DNA of 64,000 nt. It comes from Cryobacterium breve. Lineage in GTDB: Bacteria; Actinomycetota; Actinomycetes; Actinomycetales; Microbacteriaceae. Below, one piece after another: positions 56,789 through 64,000 of the stretch. Position 1 is the stretch's first letter. Each line of letters begins with the position of its first letter. The stretch is from positions 1,922,001-1,986,000 of the forward strand of contig NZ_CP075584.1 of the NCBI RefSeq assembly GCF_027594785.1, written 5' to 3'. The position numbers and the translations under genes were made by a program. The notes beneath the pieces are model-generated. The model saw only the letters and a program-made list of their open reading frames with translations, was not told the DNA's origin and did not search any database.

Positions 56789-57379
56789 ATGCGCACAACC
56801 CACATCACATTCATCGCCGCCGGCATCCTCGCTGCAGCCCTCACCCTGTCCGGGTGCTCGAACGGCACCAGCGTGGCCGGTGGCACCCCGTCGACCCCAG
56901 CATCCGCCGGCGAGTCGACCGGTACTTTCAATGACGCCGACGTGTCGTTCGCCATGCCGATGGTCGAGCATCACACGCAGGCGATCACCATGGCCCAGAC
57001 CGTGCTCGACAAGACCGGGGTCGATCCCCGGGTCACGGCCCTCGCCGAAAGGATCAAGGCCGCGCAGGGGCCGGAAATCACAATGATGAGCTCCTGGGTG
57101 ACGGCCTGGAGTGCGACGGACACCAGCATGCCCGGAATGGACATGAGCACCGGGTCGATGACCGACGGCGACATGGCCGCCCTGGTTGCCGCGACCGGCC
57201 CGGCCGCTGACCGGCTGTTCCTCGAGCAGATGATCCAGCACCATCAGGGCGCCATCGACATGGCGAACGCCGAGCTCACGGACGGACAGAACCCCGACGC
57301 GCGGGCGCTGGCCACGAAGATCATCGCCGACCAAACCGCACAGATCACGGAGATGCACGACCTCCTTGCCGGCCTGTAA
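56789..57379 (+). CDS. DUF305-family lipoprotein, probable copper-binding
   Basis: 196 aa. Lipobox AALTLSGCSNG (Cys22). Two copies of the DUF305 helix-pair pattern: FAMPMVEHHTQAITMAQTVL and LFLEQMIQHHQGAIDMANAE, each with M-x-x-H-H and downstream Met, typical metal ligands, plus MPGMDMSTGSM in the linker. The family is found in copper/silver resistance clusters and is thought to act as a metal-binding ferritin-like bundle. Together with the next gene it forms a common actinobacterial pair. Confidence 0.88.
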   Translation: MRTTHITFIAAGILAAALTLSGCSNGTSVAGGTPSTPASAGESTGTFNDADVSFAMPMVEHHTQAITMAQTVLDKTGVDPRVTALAERIKAAQGPEITMMSSWVTAWSATDTSMPGMDMSTGSMTDGDMAALVAATGPAADRLFLEQMIQHHQGAIDMANAELTDGQNPDARALATKIIADQTAQITEMHDLLAGL

Positions 57380-57427
57380 CCCGCATTCCTCCCGCCGAAG
57401 TATCACCAGACCGAAAAGGATCCTGAA

Positions 57428-58069
57428 ATGACACCCAAGACGCCCTCCCGACAGGAAAAAGTCGCGGCCCTGAAGCACGAACAATCGGTCGCACAACGAA
57501 AACGGAAGATCGGAATCGCGGCAGCTTGGTCCGCCGTCCTTGTGCTCGTCGTCGTTGTCGTCCTCGTCATCACGACAAGCGGCACCCCGAAGAACGCGAG
57601 TGCGTCGACAGCGACCCCCTCGGCCATTGCCGGCGTGCAAACCTTCCCGAAACAGACTGCCCAGCACGTCACCGGAACCGTGGCGTACGCCCCGCTGCCT
57701 CCCGTGGGCGGCGACCACTCGGTCACCCTGCTGAACTGCGGCGTCTATTCCGAGAACGTCCCCAATGAGAACGCTGTGCACTCGCTCGAGCATGGTGCCG
57801 TTTGGATCACCTACGACGCGTCTACCATCACGGGCGACCAGCTTGCCACCCTGCGGAAGGCGATCCCGTCGACGTACGCGATCCTCTCTCCATTCGTGGG
57901 GCTTCCCACGTCGGTCGTCGCCTCGGCCTGGGGTGCCCAGCTTGACCTGACCGACCCTGCCGACCCCCGACTCGCAGCCTTCATCGCCGCTTACCGGGGC
58001 GCCGCCACCGCGCCAGAACCAGGTTCGCCCTGCACGGGCGGCCTGGATGGACCGGGCAAGGTGTCCTAG
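57428..58069 (+). CDS. DUF3105 family membrane-anchored protein
   Basis: 213 aa. Lys/Arg-rich cytoplasmic start, one transmembrane helix (AAAWSAVLVLVVVVVLVITT), then an extracytoplasmic domain with the DUF3105 core: PPVGGDHSVTLLNCGVYSEN, NAVHSLEHGAVWITYDAS with conserved His/Glu/His, and LSPFVGLPTSVVASAWG. The His-rich core suggests a metal site. Follows the DUF305 gene by 48 bp and is probably co-transcribed. Biochemical role unknown. Confidence 0.88.
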   Translation: MTPKTPSRQEKVAALKHEQSVAQRKRKIGIAAAWSAVLVLVVVVVLVITTSGTPKNASASTATPSAIAGVQTFPKQTAQHVTGTVAYAPLPPVGGDHSVTLLNCGVYSENVPNENAVHSLEHGAVWITYDASTITGDQLATLRKAIPSTYAILSPFVGLPTSVVASAWGAQLDLTDPADPRLAAFIAAYRGAATAPEPGSPCTGGLDGPGKVS

Positions 58070-58153
58070 GCCGCCGAGGTCATCGCGTCCCGGTTCCCCG
58101 TGCGCGCGAAGGGAAGCGGACAACGATCAACGAGCAACGGTCGCGCAGCGACC

Positions 58154-59227
58154 TCAGTGTTCGTGCCGGTGGTGCATGTCGGGGTAGTGCTCATGCGTGT
58201 GGGTGAGGGCTTCGTGCGTGTGCTCGTGCTTGTGCCAGGTCCCCGGCGACACCGGCTCGGCATGTGCGTGCTGGTGATGCTCGTCGTGGGTGTGCCAGTG
58301 ATCGTGCGTGATCGGTTCGTGCGTGTGTTCATGCTCATGGCGTTCGGTGAGGTGAAGCCAGATCCCGACAGCCATCAGGAGGCCGGCGACGACGAGCGGC
58401 CACGTCACGGCGTCACCGAGAATGATGGCGAGCACAGCGCCGAAGAACGGGGCGATCGAGAAGTAGGCCCCGGCGCGCGCCGTGCCGACGTGGCGCATCG
58501 CGACGATAAACAGAACCAGGCTGATGCCGTACGCGAAGAAGCCGACGACGAGCGCCGCGGCGATGTTGCCGGCTGCCGGGAGGTGCGCTCCGAGGAGGAA
58601 CGCCAGTGCCAGGTTGACCGGGCCGGCGACGGAACCCTTGACGGCGGCGAGCCACGTCGCATCCGTCAGCGCGATCTTGCGGGTGAGATTGTTGTCGAGG
58701 CCCCAGCAGAGGCACGCGCCCAGAATGGCCAGCGACGGCCAGGCGCTGCCGAAGTTCGCCCCGCCCGGAGCGCTCAGGATTACGGCCCCGGCAACGATCG
58801 CCAGCATTCCGAGGGCGATGCGCCGGTCGAAATTCTCCTTGAAGACGAACCACGCCAGCACGGCAGTGAAGACGCCTTCGGCGTTGAGCAGCAGGGATGC
58901 GCCGGAGGCCGGCATGTTCGAGAGGCCGAGCATCAGGAGCACCGGGCCGAAGATCCCGCCGAACAGGATCGCGCCGGAGAGCGGCACCCACTCGGCGCGG
59001 CTGAGCCGGACCCGGGGCGACCGGCGAATCAGCCGGATGAGGCCGAGGCCGATCCCGGATCCGCAGTACAGCAGGCCGGCCAGCATCCACGGGCTGACCT
59101 CGCCGAGGAGAAGCTTGGCCAGCGGCGTTCCTGCGCCGAACAGCACCGCCGACACCAACGCAGCCTGGACCCCGCGGTTGGCGAGGGCACCCGCCCTTGA
59201 GCTGTTCTGCGGTGATGAAGTATTCAT
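58154..59227 (-). CDS. DMT-superfamily (EamA) transporter with long His-rich C-terminus
   Basis: 357 aa. About ten membrane helices in two EamA repeats (NRGVQAALVSAVLFGAGTPL, LLLNAEGVFTAVLAWFVFKE, FFAYGISLVLFIVAMRHVGT, GAYFSIAPFFGAVLAIILGD). The last ~65 residues are cytoplasmic and contain more than 20 histidines (HEHEHTHEPITHDHWHTHD and similar), resembling metal-chaperone loops of zinc and nickel transporters. The location among metal genes suggests export of, or regulation by, a divalent metal. ATG 59227 starts a normal N-terminus; no frame damage. Confidence 0.85.
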   Translation of the reverse strand: MNTSSPQNSSRAGALANRGVQAALVSAVLFGAGTPLAKLLLGEVSPWMLAGLLYCGSGIGLGLIRLIRRSPRVRLSRAEWVPLSGAILFGGIFGPVLLMLGLSNMPASGASLLLNAEGVFTAVLAWFVFKENFDRRIALGMLAIVAGAVILSAPGGANFGSAWPSLAILGACLCWGLDNNLTRKIALTDATWLAAVKGSVAGPVNLALAFLLGAHLPAAGNIAAALVVGFFAYGISLVLFIVAMRHVGTARAGAYFSIAPFFGAVLAIILGDAVTWPLVVAGLLMAVGIWLHLTERHEHEHTHEPITHDHWHTHDEHHQHAHAEPVSPGTWHKHEHTHEALTHTHEHYPDMHHRHEH

Positions 59228-59397
59228 CCGCACAGTCTCTCAGACGCCTGGGTGACCGCACCCGGGACGTTGACGAGGAGACCGGTTTCCGAGACGGCCA
59301 CTCCTCAACAAAGTGGTTCTGACCGGGTTATCCACAGGTGGTTTGTGGGGTGGTGGATGCCGCGGGAATGTCGGTGGTGGTCCGTAGAGTGACCGGC

Positions 59398-60196
59398 ATG
59401 ACAGCTGAAAATACCTCAGAACCCCACCGGGAAAGCCCTCTGGAGAGCCCGGTGGACAGCCCGGTCGACAGCACCGCGGAACCCCCGCCCGGGACCCCTC
59501 CCGACCCGAATGTGAACCCACCGCACCTCGGTCTCGTGGAGCCGTCCCTCGCAGACTTCTATGACGCGATCCGGGACGCGGACCGCGAAATCAATCAGGC
59601 CGCCGCTCGCCGGGCCGCGGCGATCTATACCGCCCAGCGGGTGCTGGCCGATGTCGGCCGGGCCCGCGCGGAGGCGGCCGAGCGCGCGGGTGGGAGGCGC
59701 CCGCCGTGGTCGCCAGACCGCGCGGCGGCTCGCGGCCGGGGCGCCGAGCTTCACCCGGCTCCTCACCCACCCCGAGACCGGGGTCGTCCTCTCGATGGGA
59801 CGTGACACCTACAAGGTCCCGGCCGCGCTCAAGAAATGGCTGGAGGTGCGGGATGAGACCTGTACCTTCCCCGGCTGCCGCCGCTCCGCGAAACGCTCGG
59901 ACCTGGATCACAGTGTCGAGTGGCAGCACGGCGGCGAGACCGACGCGATGAACCTCGCCCACCTGTGCCCGTACCACCACGCGGTCAAGAGCTACACGAG
60001 GTGGACACCGAGACACCTCGGTGATGGTCGGATCGAGTGGACGTCCCCGGCCGGGTACAGCTACATCGTCGAACCCTCCGCCGATATGCGACCACCCCGG
60101 AAACCCGCACCCGCACCCAAACCGCCGACCCCGGTCGTGGACGTCTGGAACCTCGACCCCACACCTGACAACCCCGGCAACCCGACACCCTTCTGA
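59398..60196 (+). pseudogene. DUF222/HNH endonuclease, internally deleted and frameshifted
   Basis: The N-terminal ~100 residues read in one frame (LADFYDAIRDADREINQAAA, RRAAAIYTAQRVLADVGRAR). From about 59690 a different frame carries the C-terminal HNH nuclease: MGRDTYKVPAALKKWLEVRD, TCTFPGCRRSAKRSDLDHSV, NLAHLCPYHHAVKS. Full members of this abundant actinobacterial family are roughly twice as long; most of the DUF222 region is missing at the junction. No SAGCTC-type lesion lies at the break, so this one looks like genuine decay. Confidence 0.8.
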
Positions 60197-60227
60197 CCGG
60201 GTCGACTGGACGAGGTCATGGCCGAGG

Positions 60228-60842
60228 TCATGGCCGAGGCCGAGCTTCCGGCCGGAAAATGTGGATCGCTTCGCGAACCGCGTAGTAGACGATCACATAA
60301 CCGGCGAGCGGATCGGCCCACCACCAGCCGAGAACCAGGTCGAGTACGAGTCCGCCGAGCACGGCTACGGCGAGCACGCCGTCGATGAACGTTACCCGCC
60401 CTTCCGTGATCAGCACAGGATTTCCCAGGTCGCGACCCGTGCGGGCCTTCCCGAATGCCAGCGCGAACATGACCACGGCCGTCACGCCGGTCCAGGCGAT
60501 TCCAGCGACGCTTGGCGATGCGTGCTGCCGGGACACCAGGGCTACGGTCGAGTGCACGGAGAGATATGCGGCGAGCGCGACGAACGCGATACCGATCCAC
60601 CGGAGCGCCCGGTGCTGCCGGTCCTCGCCGGTGCCGGACAGCTCCCACAGCACGACCGTGCTGGCACCGATCTCGATGAGGCTGTCCAAGCCGAACCCGA
60701 CGAGTGCAACCGACGACGCCATCGCCGCGAGAACAGCCAGGACAACGACCCCGACCACATTCCAGCCCAGGGTGATGTACTCGAGCAGCCGCCCCCGCCG
60801 GAGGAGAACCGCCTGGGTATCGACGGCACCGGTTGAACGCAT
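60228..60842 (-). CDS. Cation diffusion facilitator-like membrane protein
   Basis: 204 aa with about six membrane helices and no cytoplasmic CDF C-terminal domain. Conserved polar residues of the family are visible: VGFGLDSLIEIGASTVVLWE in helix 2 (Asp in the metal-site position) and WWWADPLAGYVIVYYAVREA in helix 5. This shortened form is common in actinobacterial metal loci. Likely a metal efflux or membrane protein of the copper/zinc island; the exact metal is unknown. Confidence 0.75.
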   Translation of the reverse strand: MRSTGAVDTQAVLLRRGRLLEYITLGWNVVGVVVLAVLAAMASSVALVGFGLDSLIEIGASTVVLWELSGTGEDRQHRALRWIGIAFVALAAYLSVHSTVALVSRQHASPSVAGIAWTGVTAVVMFALAFGKARTGRDLGNPVLITEGRVTFIDGVLAVAVLGGLVLDLVLGWWWADPLAGYVIVYYAVREAIHIFRPEARPRP

Positions 60843-61338
60843 GCCGTTATTGTCTCAGCACCCTGCCGTTCCTGGCACGTGGGTATCGGTCCTCGCGATG
60901 GCGGGAGTCACCCTTCCGCCCGGCCACCAGGGTGTGCGACACCACGCCCTGGCCGTGGCCGCGGCCGCGGCCGGAGAACCATCCCGTTTCGCTTCCGGCT
61001 GCTCTCGCCCGACCGTGCGCCCCACGCCCAGCGTAGAGTGGATGTGTGAGCCGACACAGGCTCCGGGCGTCGGTGCGGCACAACGTATTCGGCTTCCGAA
61101 TCGCCCGAATCGCCATCGAAGCCGGCCGGAGTGATGCCTGGTTTCGCTGGGTGGACTGGACCGCCACCTCGTCTTGATCGAGGAGATCAGCGCATCGGGC
61201 AGCAGCCGGAAGTCCTCGGTCGCCGCAGCATCCAGCTCGGCGCCGTGGATCGCAACCACGCTTGCCCCATCCCCACGCCAACCGCTCGCGCCCGTGTCGC
61301 GCGGCTCCCCGAATTCGTCACCAGGTAAGGACCCACCC
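60843..61338. other. 496-bp stretch without an assignable gene
   Basis: No family is recognised on either strand. One short possibility is a forward ORF of 43 codons, GTG 61046 to TGA 61177, behind a TAGAGT -10-like box, reading ASVRHNVFGFRIARIAIEAG then [15 protein letters not shown]. It carries an ACAGGCTCC at 61056-61064 of the error-prone type, so its frame is not safe. The remaining DNA includes a run of CGGCCGCGGCC and the deoC leader with TAAGGA near 61326. Confidence 0.3.
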
Positions 61339-62034
61339 ATGACAACACCCCTCGTCGAAACCATCAGCATCGCCAGCTACATCGACCACACCCTACTCAA
61401 GCCCGAAGCCACCACCGCCGACGTCACCGCCCTCGTCGCCGAGGCCATCGCGCTCGGCACCTACTCGGTCTGCGTCTCCCCCTCGATGCTGCCGCTCACC
61501 ATTCCCGCCGACGCCGACCTCAAGGTCGCGGTCGTCTGCGGTTTCCCCAGCGGAAAGCACCACAGCGTCATCAAGGCCGCCGAGGCAGCCCTCTCCATCG
61601 CGCAAGGCGCCGACGAGGTCGATATGGTCATCGACATCGGCGCTGCCAAGTCCGGCCGCTTCGCGGACGTGCAGGCCGATATCTCGGCTGTGCGGTCCAG
61701 CGTCCCCGCACCGAAGGTGCTCAAGGTCATCATCGAATCCGCGGCCCTGACCGATGCCGAGATCGTCGCCGTCTGCGAGGCCGCGGTTGCCGCCGGCGCT
61801 GACTTCGTCAAAACCTCCACCGGATTCCACCCCGCTGGCGGCGCCACGGTGCATGCCGTGCGCCTGATGAAGCGGACGGTGGGCGACCGGGCCCAGGTGA
61901 AGGCATCGGGCGGAGTCCGCAGCTTCGACGATGCCCTCGCCATGATCGAAGCGGGCGCGAGCCGGCTCGGCGTCTCCGGTAGCGCAGCGCTGCTCGCCGG
62001 CGCCGTCCCGACCGGAGCGGCCGGTAGCTACTGA
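61339..62034 (+). CDS. deoC: Deoxyribose-phosphate aldolase
   Basis: 231 aa class I aldolase converting 2-deoxyribose 5-phosphate to glyceraldehyde 3-phosphate and acetaldehyde. Signature [55 protein letters not shown] (proton-relay Asp), and [15 protein letters not shown] (Schiff-base region Lys), followed by [20 protein letters not shown] with the second catalytic Lys. ATG 61339 sits behind AAGGA. Stands alone. Confidence 0.96.
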   Translation: MTTPLVETISIASYIDHTLLKPEATTADVTALVAEAIALGTYSVCVSPSMLPLTIPADADLKVAVVCGFPSGKHHSVIKAAEAALSIAQGADEVDMVIDIGAAKSGRFADVQADISAVRSSVPAPKVLKVIIESAALTDAEIVAVCEAAVAAGADFVKTSTGFHPAGGATVHAVRLMKRTVGDRAQVKASGGVRSFDDALAMIEAGASRLGVSGSAALLAGAVPTGAAGSY

Positions 62035-62208
62035 CCCCTTCACGGGCGAAAAGCCTCTGATCTCATTGCCCACGATGAACTGGTCGATGTGCGCCGTTGT
62101 CGACGGACGGAACACTGCGCAACAAAAGTTCCCTGTTCCGGAATCGCTGACTACGCTTTTCGAAAGTCCGCCAGCCGAGGCCGCTTACCCCATCGTGAAG
62201 GACCAGCC

Positions 62209-62787
62209 ATGACCGTTCTCGAAGAAGTCCTGTCAGCAAACAACGCTTACGCCGAAGCATTCGGCGACAAGTCAGAGCTCGCCCTGCCGCCGGCCCGGGG
62301 CTTCGCCATCCTCACCTGCATGGACGCGCGCCTCGATCCGGCCAAGTACGCGGGCCTGAGCGAAGGGGACGCGCACGTGATCCGCAACGCCGGCGGCCGC
62401 GCCTCCGACGACGCCATCCGCTCGCTCGTCATCTCCTACAAGCTTCTGGGCACCAAGGAATGGTTCGTCATCCACCACACCAACTGCGGGATGGAGTTCT
62501 TCACCGACGAGGTCATCCGCGGACTGCTCGGCAACAGCCTCGAGACGGCCGCCCTCGGCGAGGCCGGCTTCTACGACGTCGGCACCGGCCCCGGCTCGAC
62601 CGAGGCGAAGTACGTCGACTGGCTGACCATCTCCGACCAGGCAGCGAGCGTGCTGGAGGACGTAGCACGCATCAAGGCGCATCCGCTTGTTCCCGCGGGG
62701 ATCCCGGTCTACGGCTACATCTACGACGTGACGACAGGCCGGCTCGTCGAGGTGCCCGCTGCGACGGCAGCCGGTTCGGTGCGCTGA
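62209..62787 (+). CDS. Beta-class carbonic anhydrase
   Basis: 192 aa. Interconverts CO2 and bicarbonate with a Cys2His zinc site: [17 protein letters not shown] (Cys with the Asp-Arg dyad) and [20 protein letters not shown] (His and Cys). [15 protein letters not shown] matches the family core. ATG 62209; a longer frame to 62089 is upstream DNA. The leader has an inverted GGAAC...GTTCC pair around 62110-62130. Confidence 0.9.
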   Translation: MTVLEEVLSANNAYAEAFGDKSELALPPARGFAILTCMDARLDPAKYAGLSEGDAHVIRNAGGRASDDAIRSLVISYKLLGTKEWFVIHHTNCGMEFFTDEVIRGLLGNSLETAALGEAGFYDVGTGPGSTEAKYVDWLTISDQAASVLEDVARIKAHPLVPAGIPVYGYIYDVTTGRLVEVPAATAAGSVR

Positions 62788-62854
62788 GACCGCCGACCCC
62801 GCGCTGAGGCGCGGTGCAGGGGCAGACCTGCGGGTGCGAGCCAGCCTTGTGCAT

Positions 62855-63406
62855 CTACGGCGCGGGGGCGAGCATCCAGATGACTTCGCAGGATTCTGCC
62901 GAGGACGGGTTGCGCCAGCGATGCGGATCCCGTCCGCGGAAGGTCATCGCGTCGCCTGTATCGAGCAGGAAGACGTCTTCGCCGATGACCAGGCTCGAGA
63001 GCCTCCGGCCAGAACGAGGACGAACTCCGCTTCGCTCTCGAGCTCGTAGAGGTCCGGGCCCGCCGACCCACCTGGCTGGATGCGGGAGTGGATCACCTGC
63101 ATGTGGGTTTGCACACCCCGGCGTCAGCAGGAACTCCTCGGCACCCTGCCCCCCGAAGTTGATCGGCGCCCCTTCGCCGGCACGCACTACCTGGGTGGCC
63201 GGCGCTTCGAAGAGTTCTCCCACTCGGAGCCCGACGACATCGCAGATCGCGACGAGGGAGGAGACGGAGGGCGACACCTGGTCGCGTTCCATGCGGCTCA
63301 GGAACCCCGAAGTGACTCCCGCCGCGGTGGAGACCGCCTCCAGGGTCAGGTTCTTGGCCTGCCGGGCAGCGCGGAGCCGCGCTCCAATCGGAATCTGACG
63401 TGCCAT
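62855..63406 (-). CDS. XRE-cupin transcriptional regulator (three one-base insertions)
   Basis: About 181 aa after correction. N-terminal helix-turn-helix GARLRAARQAKNLTLEAVST, GFLSRMERDQVSPSVSSLVA, then a C-terminal cupin (VQTHMQVIHSRIQPGGSAGP, LYELESEAEFVLVLAG, GDAMTFRGRDPHRWRNPSSA). As printed the frame looks open, but its middle is scrambled: an extra G in the run near 63115-63118, GAGGCTC at 62999-63005 (reverse strand) and GAGCCTG for GAGCTG at 62990-62996 add three bases in all and restore the frame. The corrected middle reads LVLAGALELVIGEDVFLL. Lies 10 bp downstream of the cyclase gene; probably regulates it. Confidence 0.85.
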   Translation of the reverse strand: MARQIPIGARLRAARQAKNLTLEAVSTAAGVTSGFLSRMERDQVSPSVSSLVAICDVVGLRVGELFEAPATQVVRAGEGAPINFGGQGAEEFLLTPGCANPHAGDPLPHPARWVGGPGPLRARERSGVRPRSGRRLSSLVIGEDVFLLDTGDAMTFRGRDPHRWRNPSSAESCEVIWMLAPAP

Positions 63407-63416
63407 TTCAACGTCC

Positions 63417-64000
63417 CTACGGTTCGAGCCGAATCGCCACAGCTCGCACCGGGGCACCATCTGCCGCTTCAAAAGCTATCGGAAGAAGCGAGATCACCGG
63501 CGCAGGGAAGTCGATCGCCGCGATATTCGTCAGATTCTCCCCGATCACGCCGTCGACATCCGCGATGAGGTGATGCACGGGGAATCCCTCACCGGGATGG
63601 GTTCCATCGGGGGTTTCATCAATGTTGATCGCATCGATCGCGAACGTTCGCGCGCCGAGCGCGATCAGGCGGCGGCAGGCATCCGCATCGAGAAACGGGT
63701 TCTCGAAATACCGGTCGGTGCCGTAGTACTCGCTCCAGCCGGTGTGCAGGACGATGATCGAGCCCGGCTGCACCTGGTCGGCGACCGGCTCGATGAACTC
63801 CCAGCCGATGCGGCCGCGGGGCCCTGCTGCCCGGGCGTCGACGATGACGCCGGGTCCGAAGAAGCGGTCGAGCGAAATCTCGTCGATCTTCAGGCCGGTC
63901 TCGCTGAAGTGGAAGGGGGCGTCCACGTGGGTGCCGGTCTGGGAGCCCATGGACACGTTGAGCAGATTGAAGCCGTCCCGCTCGATGGTGCTGTGCACGG
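63417..64000 (-). CDS. Cyclase-family (kynurenine formamidase-like) hydrolase, 5' end outside the window
   Basis: At least 193 aa. Metal-binding signature SMGSQTGTHVDAPFHFSETG (H-x-D-x-P-x-H-F) and the downstream FAIDAINIDETPDGTHPGEG, FPVHHLIADVDGVIGENLTN characteristic of the cyclase/arylformamidase family, which hydrolyses amide or lactone bonds using zinc or manganese. The N-terminus continues beyond position 64000. Ten bases separate it from the XRE-cupin regulator, so they form an operon. Confidence 0.9.
   Translation of the reverse strand, partial: VHSTIERDGFNLLNVSMGSQTGTHVDAPFHFSETGLKIDEISLDRFFGPGVIVDARAAGPRGRIGWEFIEPVADQVQPGSIIVLHTGWSEYYGTDRYFENPFLDADACRRLIALGARTFAIDAINIDETPDGTHPGEGFPVHHLIADVDGVIGENLTNIAAIDFPAPVISLLPIAFEAADGAPVRAVAIRLEP

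Overview
The window is very GC-rich actinobacterial chromosome, most likely from a Microbacteriaceae-type bacterium. The evidence is strong G/C third-position bias, many leaderless or GTG starts, a RamB-type glyoxylate regulator, a DUF222/HNH remnant, and the tRNA-Trp-secE-nusG-rplK-rplA block. This placement is inference; no marker phylogeny was run.

Layout. 1-5.7 kb: photolyase 3' end, GNAT, and the glyoxylate shunt (aceB, aceA) divergent from ramB. 5.9-9.4 kb: a conserved trio of circularly permuted ATP-grasp, alpha-E and transglutaminase-like proteins. 9.5-11.1 kb: an ABC-ATPase-like protein lacking every catalytic motif, tail-to-tail with a GntR regulator. 11.3-13.8 kb: acyl-CoA dehydrogenase and CaiB CoA-transferase. 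13.9-18.7 kb: GntR, cytosolic Cache protein, aldehyde dehydrogenase and APC permease, read as a polyamine/GABA catabolic set. 18.8-21.6 kb: ribosomal/secretion block with tRNA-Trp. 21.8-27 kb: aminotransferase, drug-type ABC exporter and NarL two-component system. 27-32 kb: a second two-component system whose kinase carries a PspC domain, divergent from a PspC/membrane pair. 32.4-36.6 kb: murB, two MaoC-type dehydratases, GNAT, HEAT-repeat protein, SGNH hydrolase. 36.8-43 kb: LacI-controlled sugar ABC uptake with PfkB kinase. 43-47.7 kb: soluble Ser/Thr kinase-GAF, DMT transporter, ArsR-arsenate reductase fusion, GntR. 47.8-53 kb: uronate catabolism (mannonate dehydratase, fructuronate reductase, a sugar-porter tail remnant) and an NADH:flavin oxidoreductase. 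53-60.8 kb: a probable copper-handling island (cupredoxin, OmpR/kinase pair with a Met-rich sensor loop, P-type ATPase tail remnant, DUF6153, DUF305 and DUF3105 proteins, His-tailed DMT transporter, CDF-like protein) plus a broken HNH gene. 61-64 kb: deoC, beta-carbonic anhydrase, XRE-cupin regulator and a cyclase-family enzyme running off the end.

The strongest window-wide signal is not a gene. Twenty-one frame breaks share one lesion: the reading frame is restored by removing one base from CAGGCTC or GAGGCTC (or the reverse complement), giving CAGCTC or GAGCTC. They hit genes expected to be essential or important (rplK, murB) on either coding strand, so they are read here as sequence-level artefacts, possibly marking a modified SAGCTC motif. 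CDS spans below are given for the restored genes. A second layer is a set of long imperfect palindromes scattered between genes, several in two or three copies.
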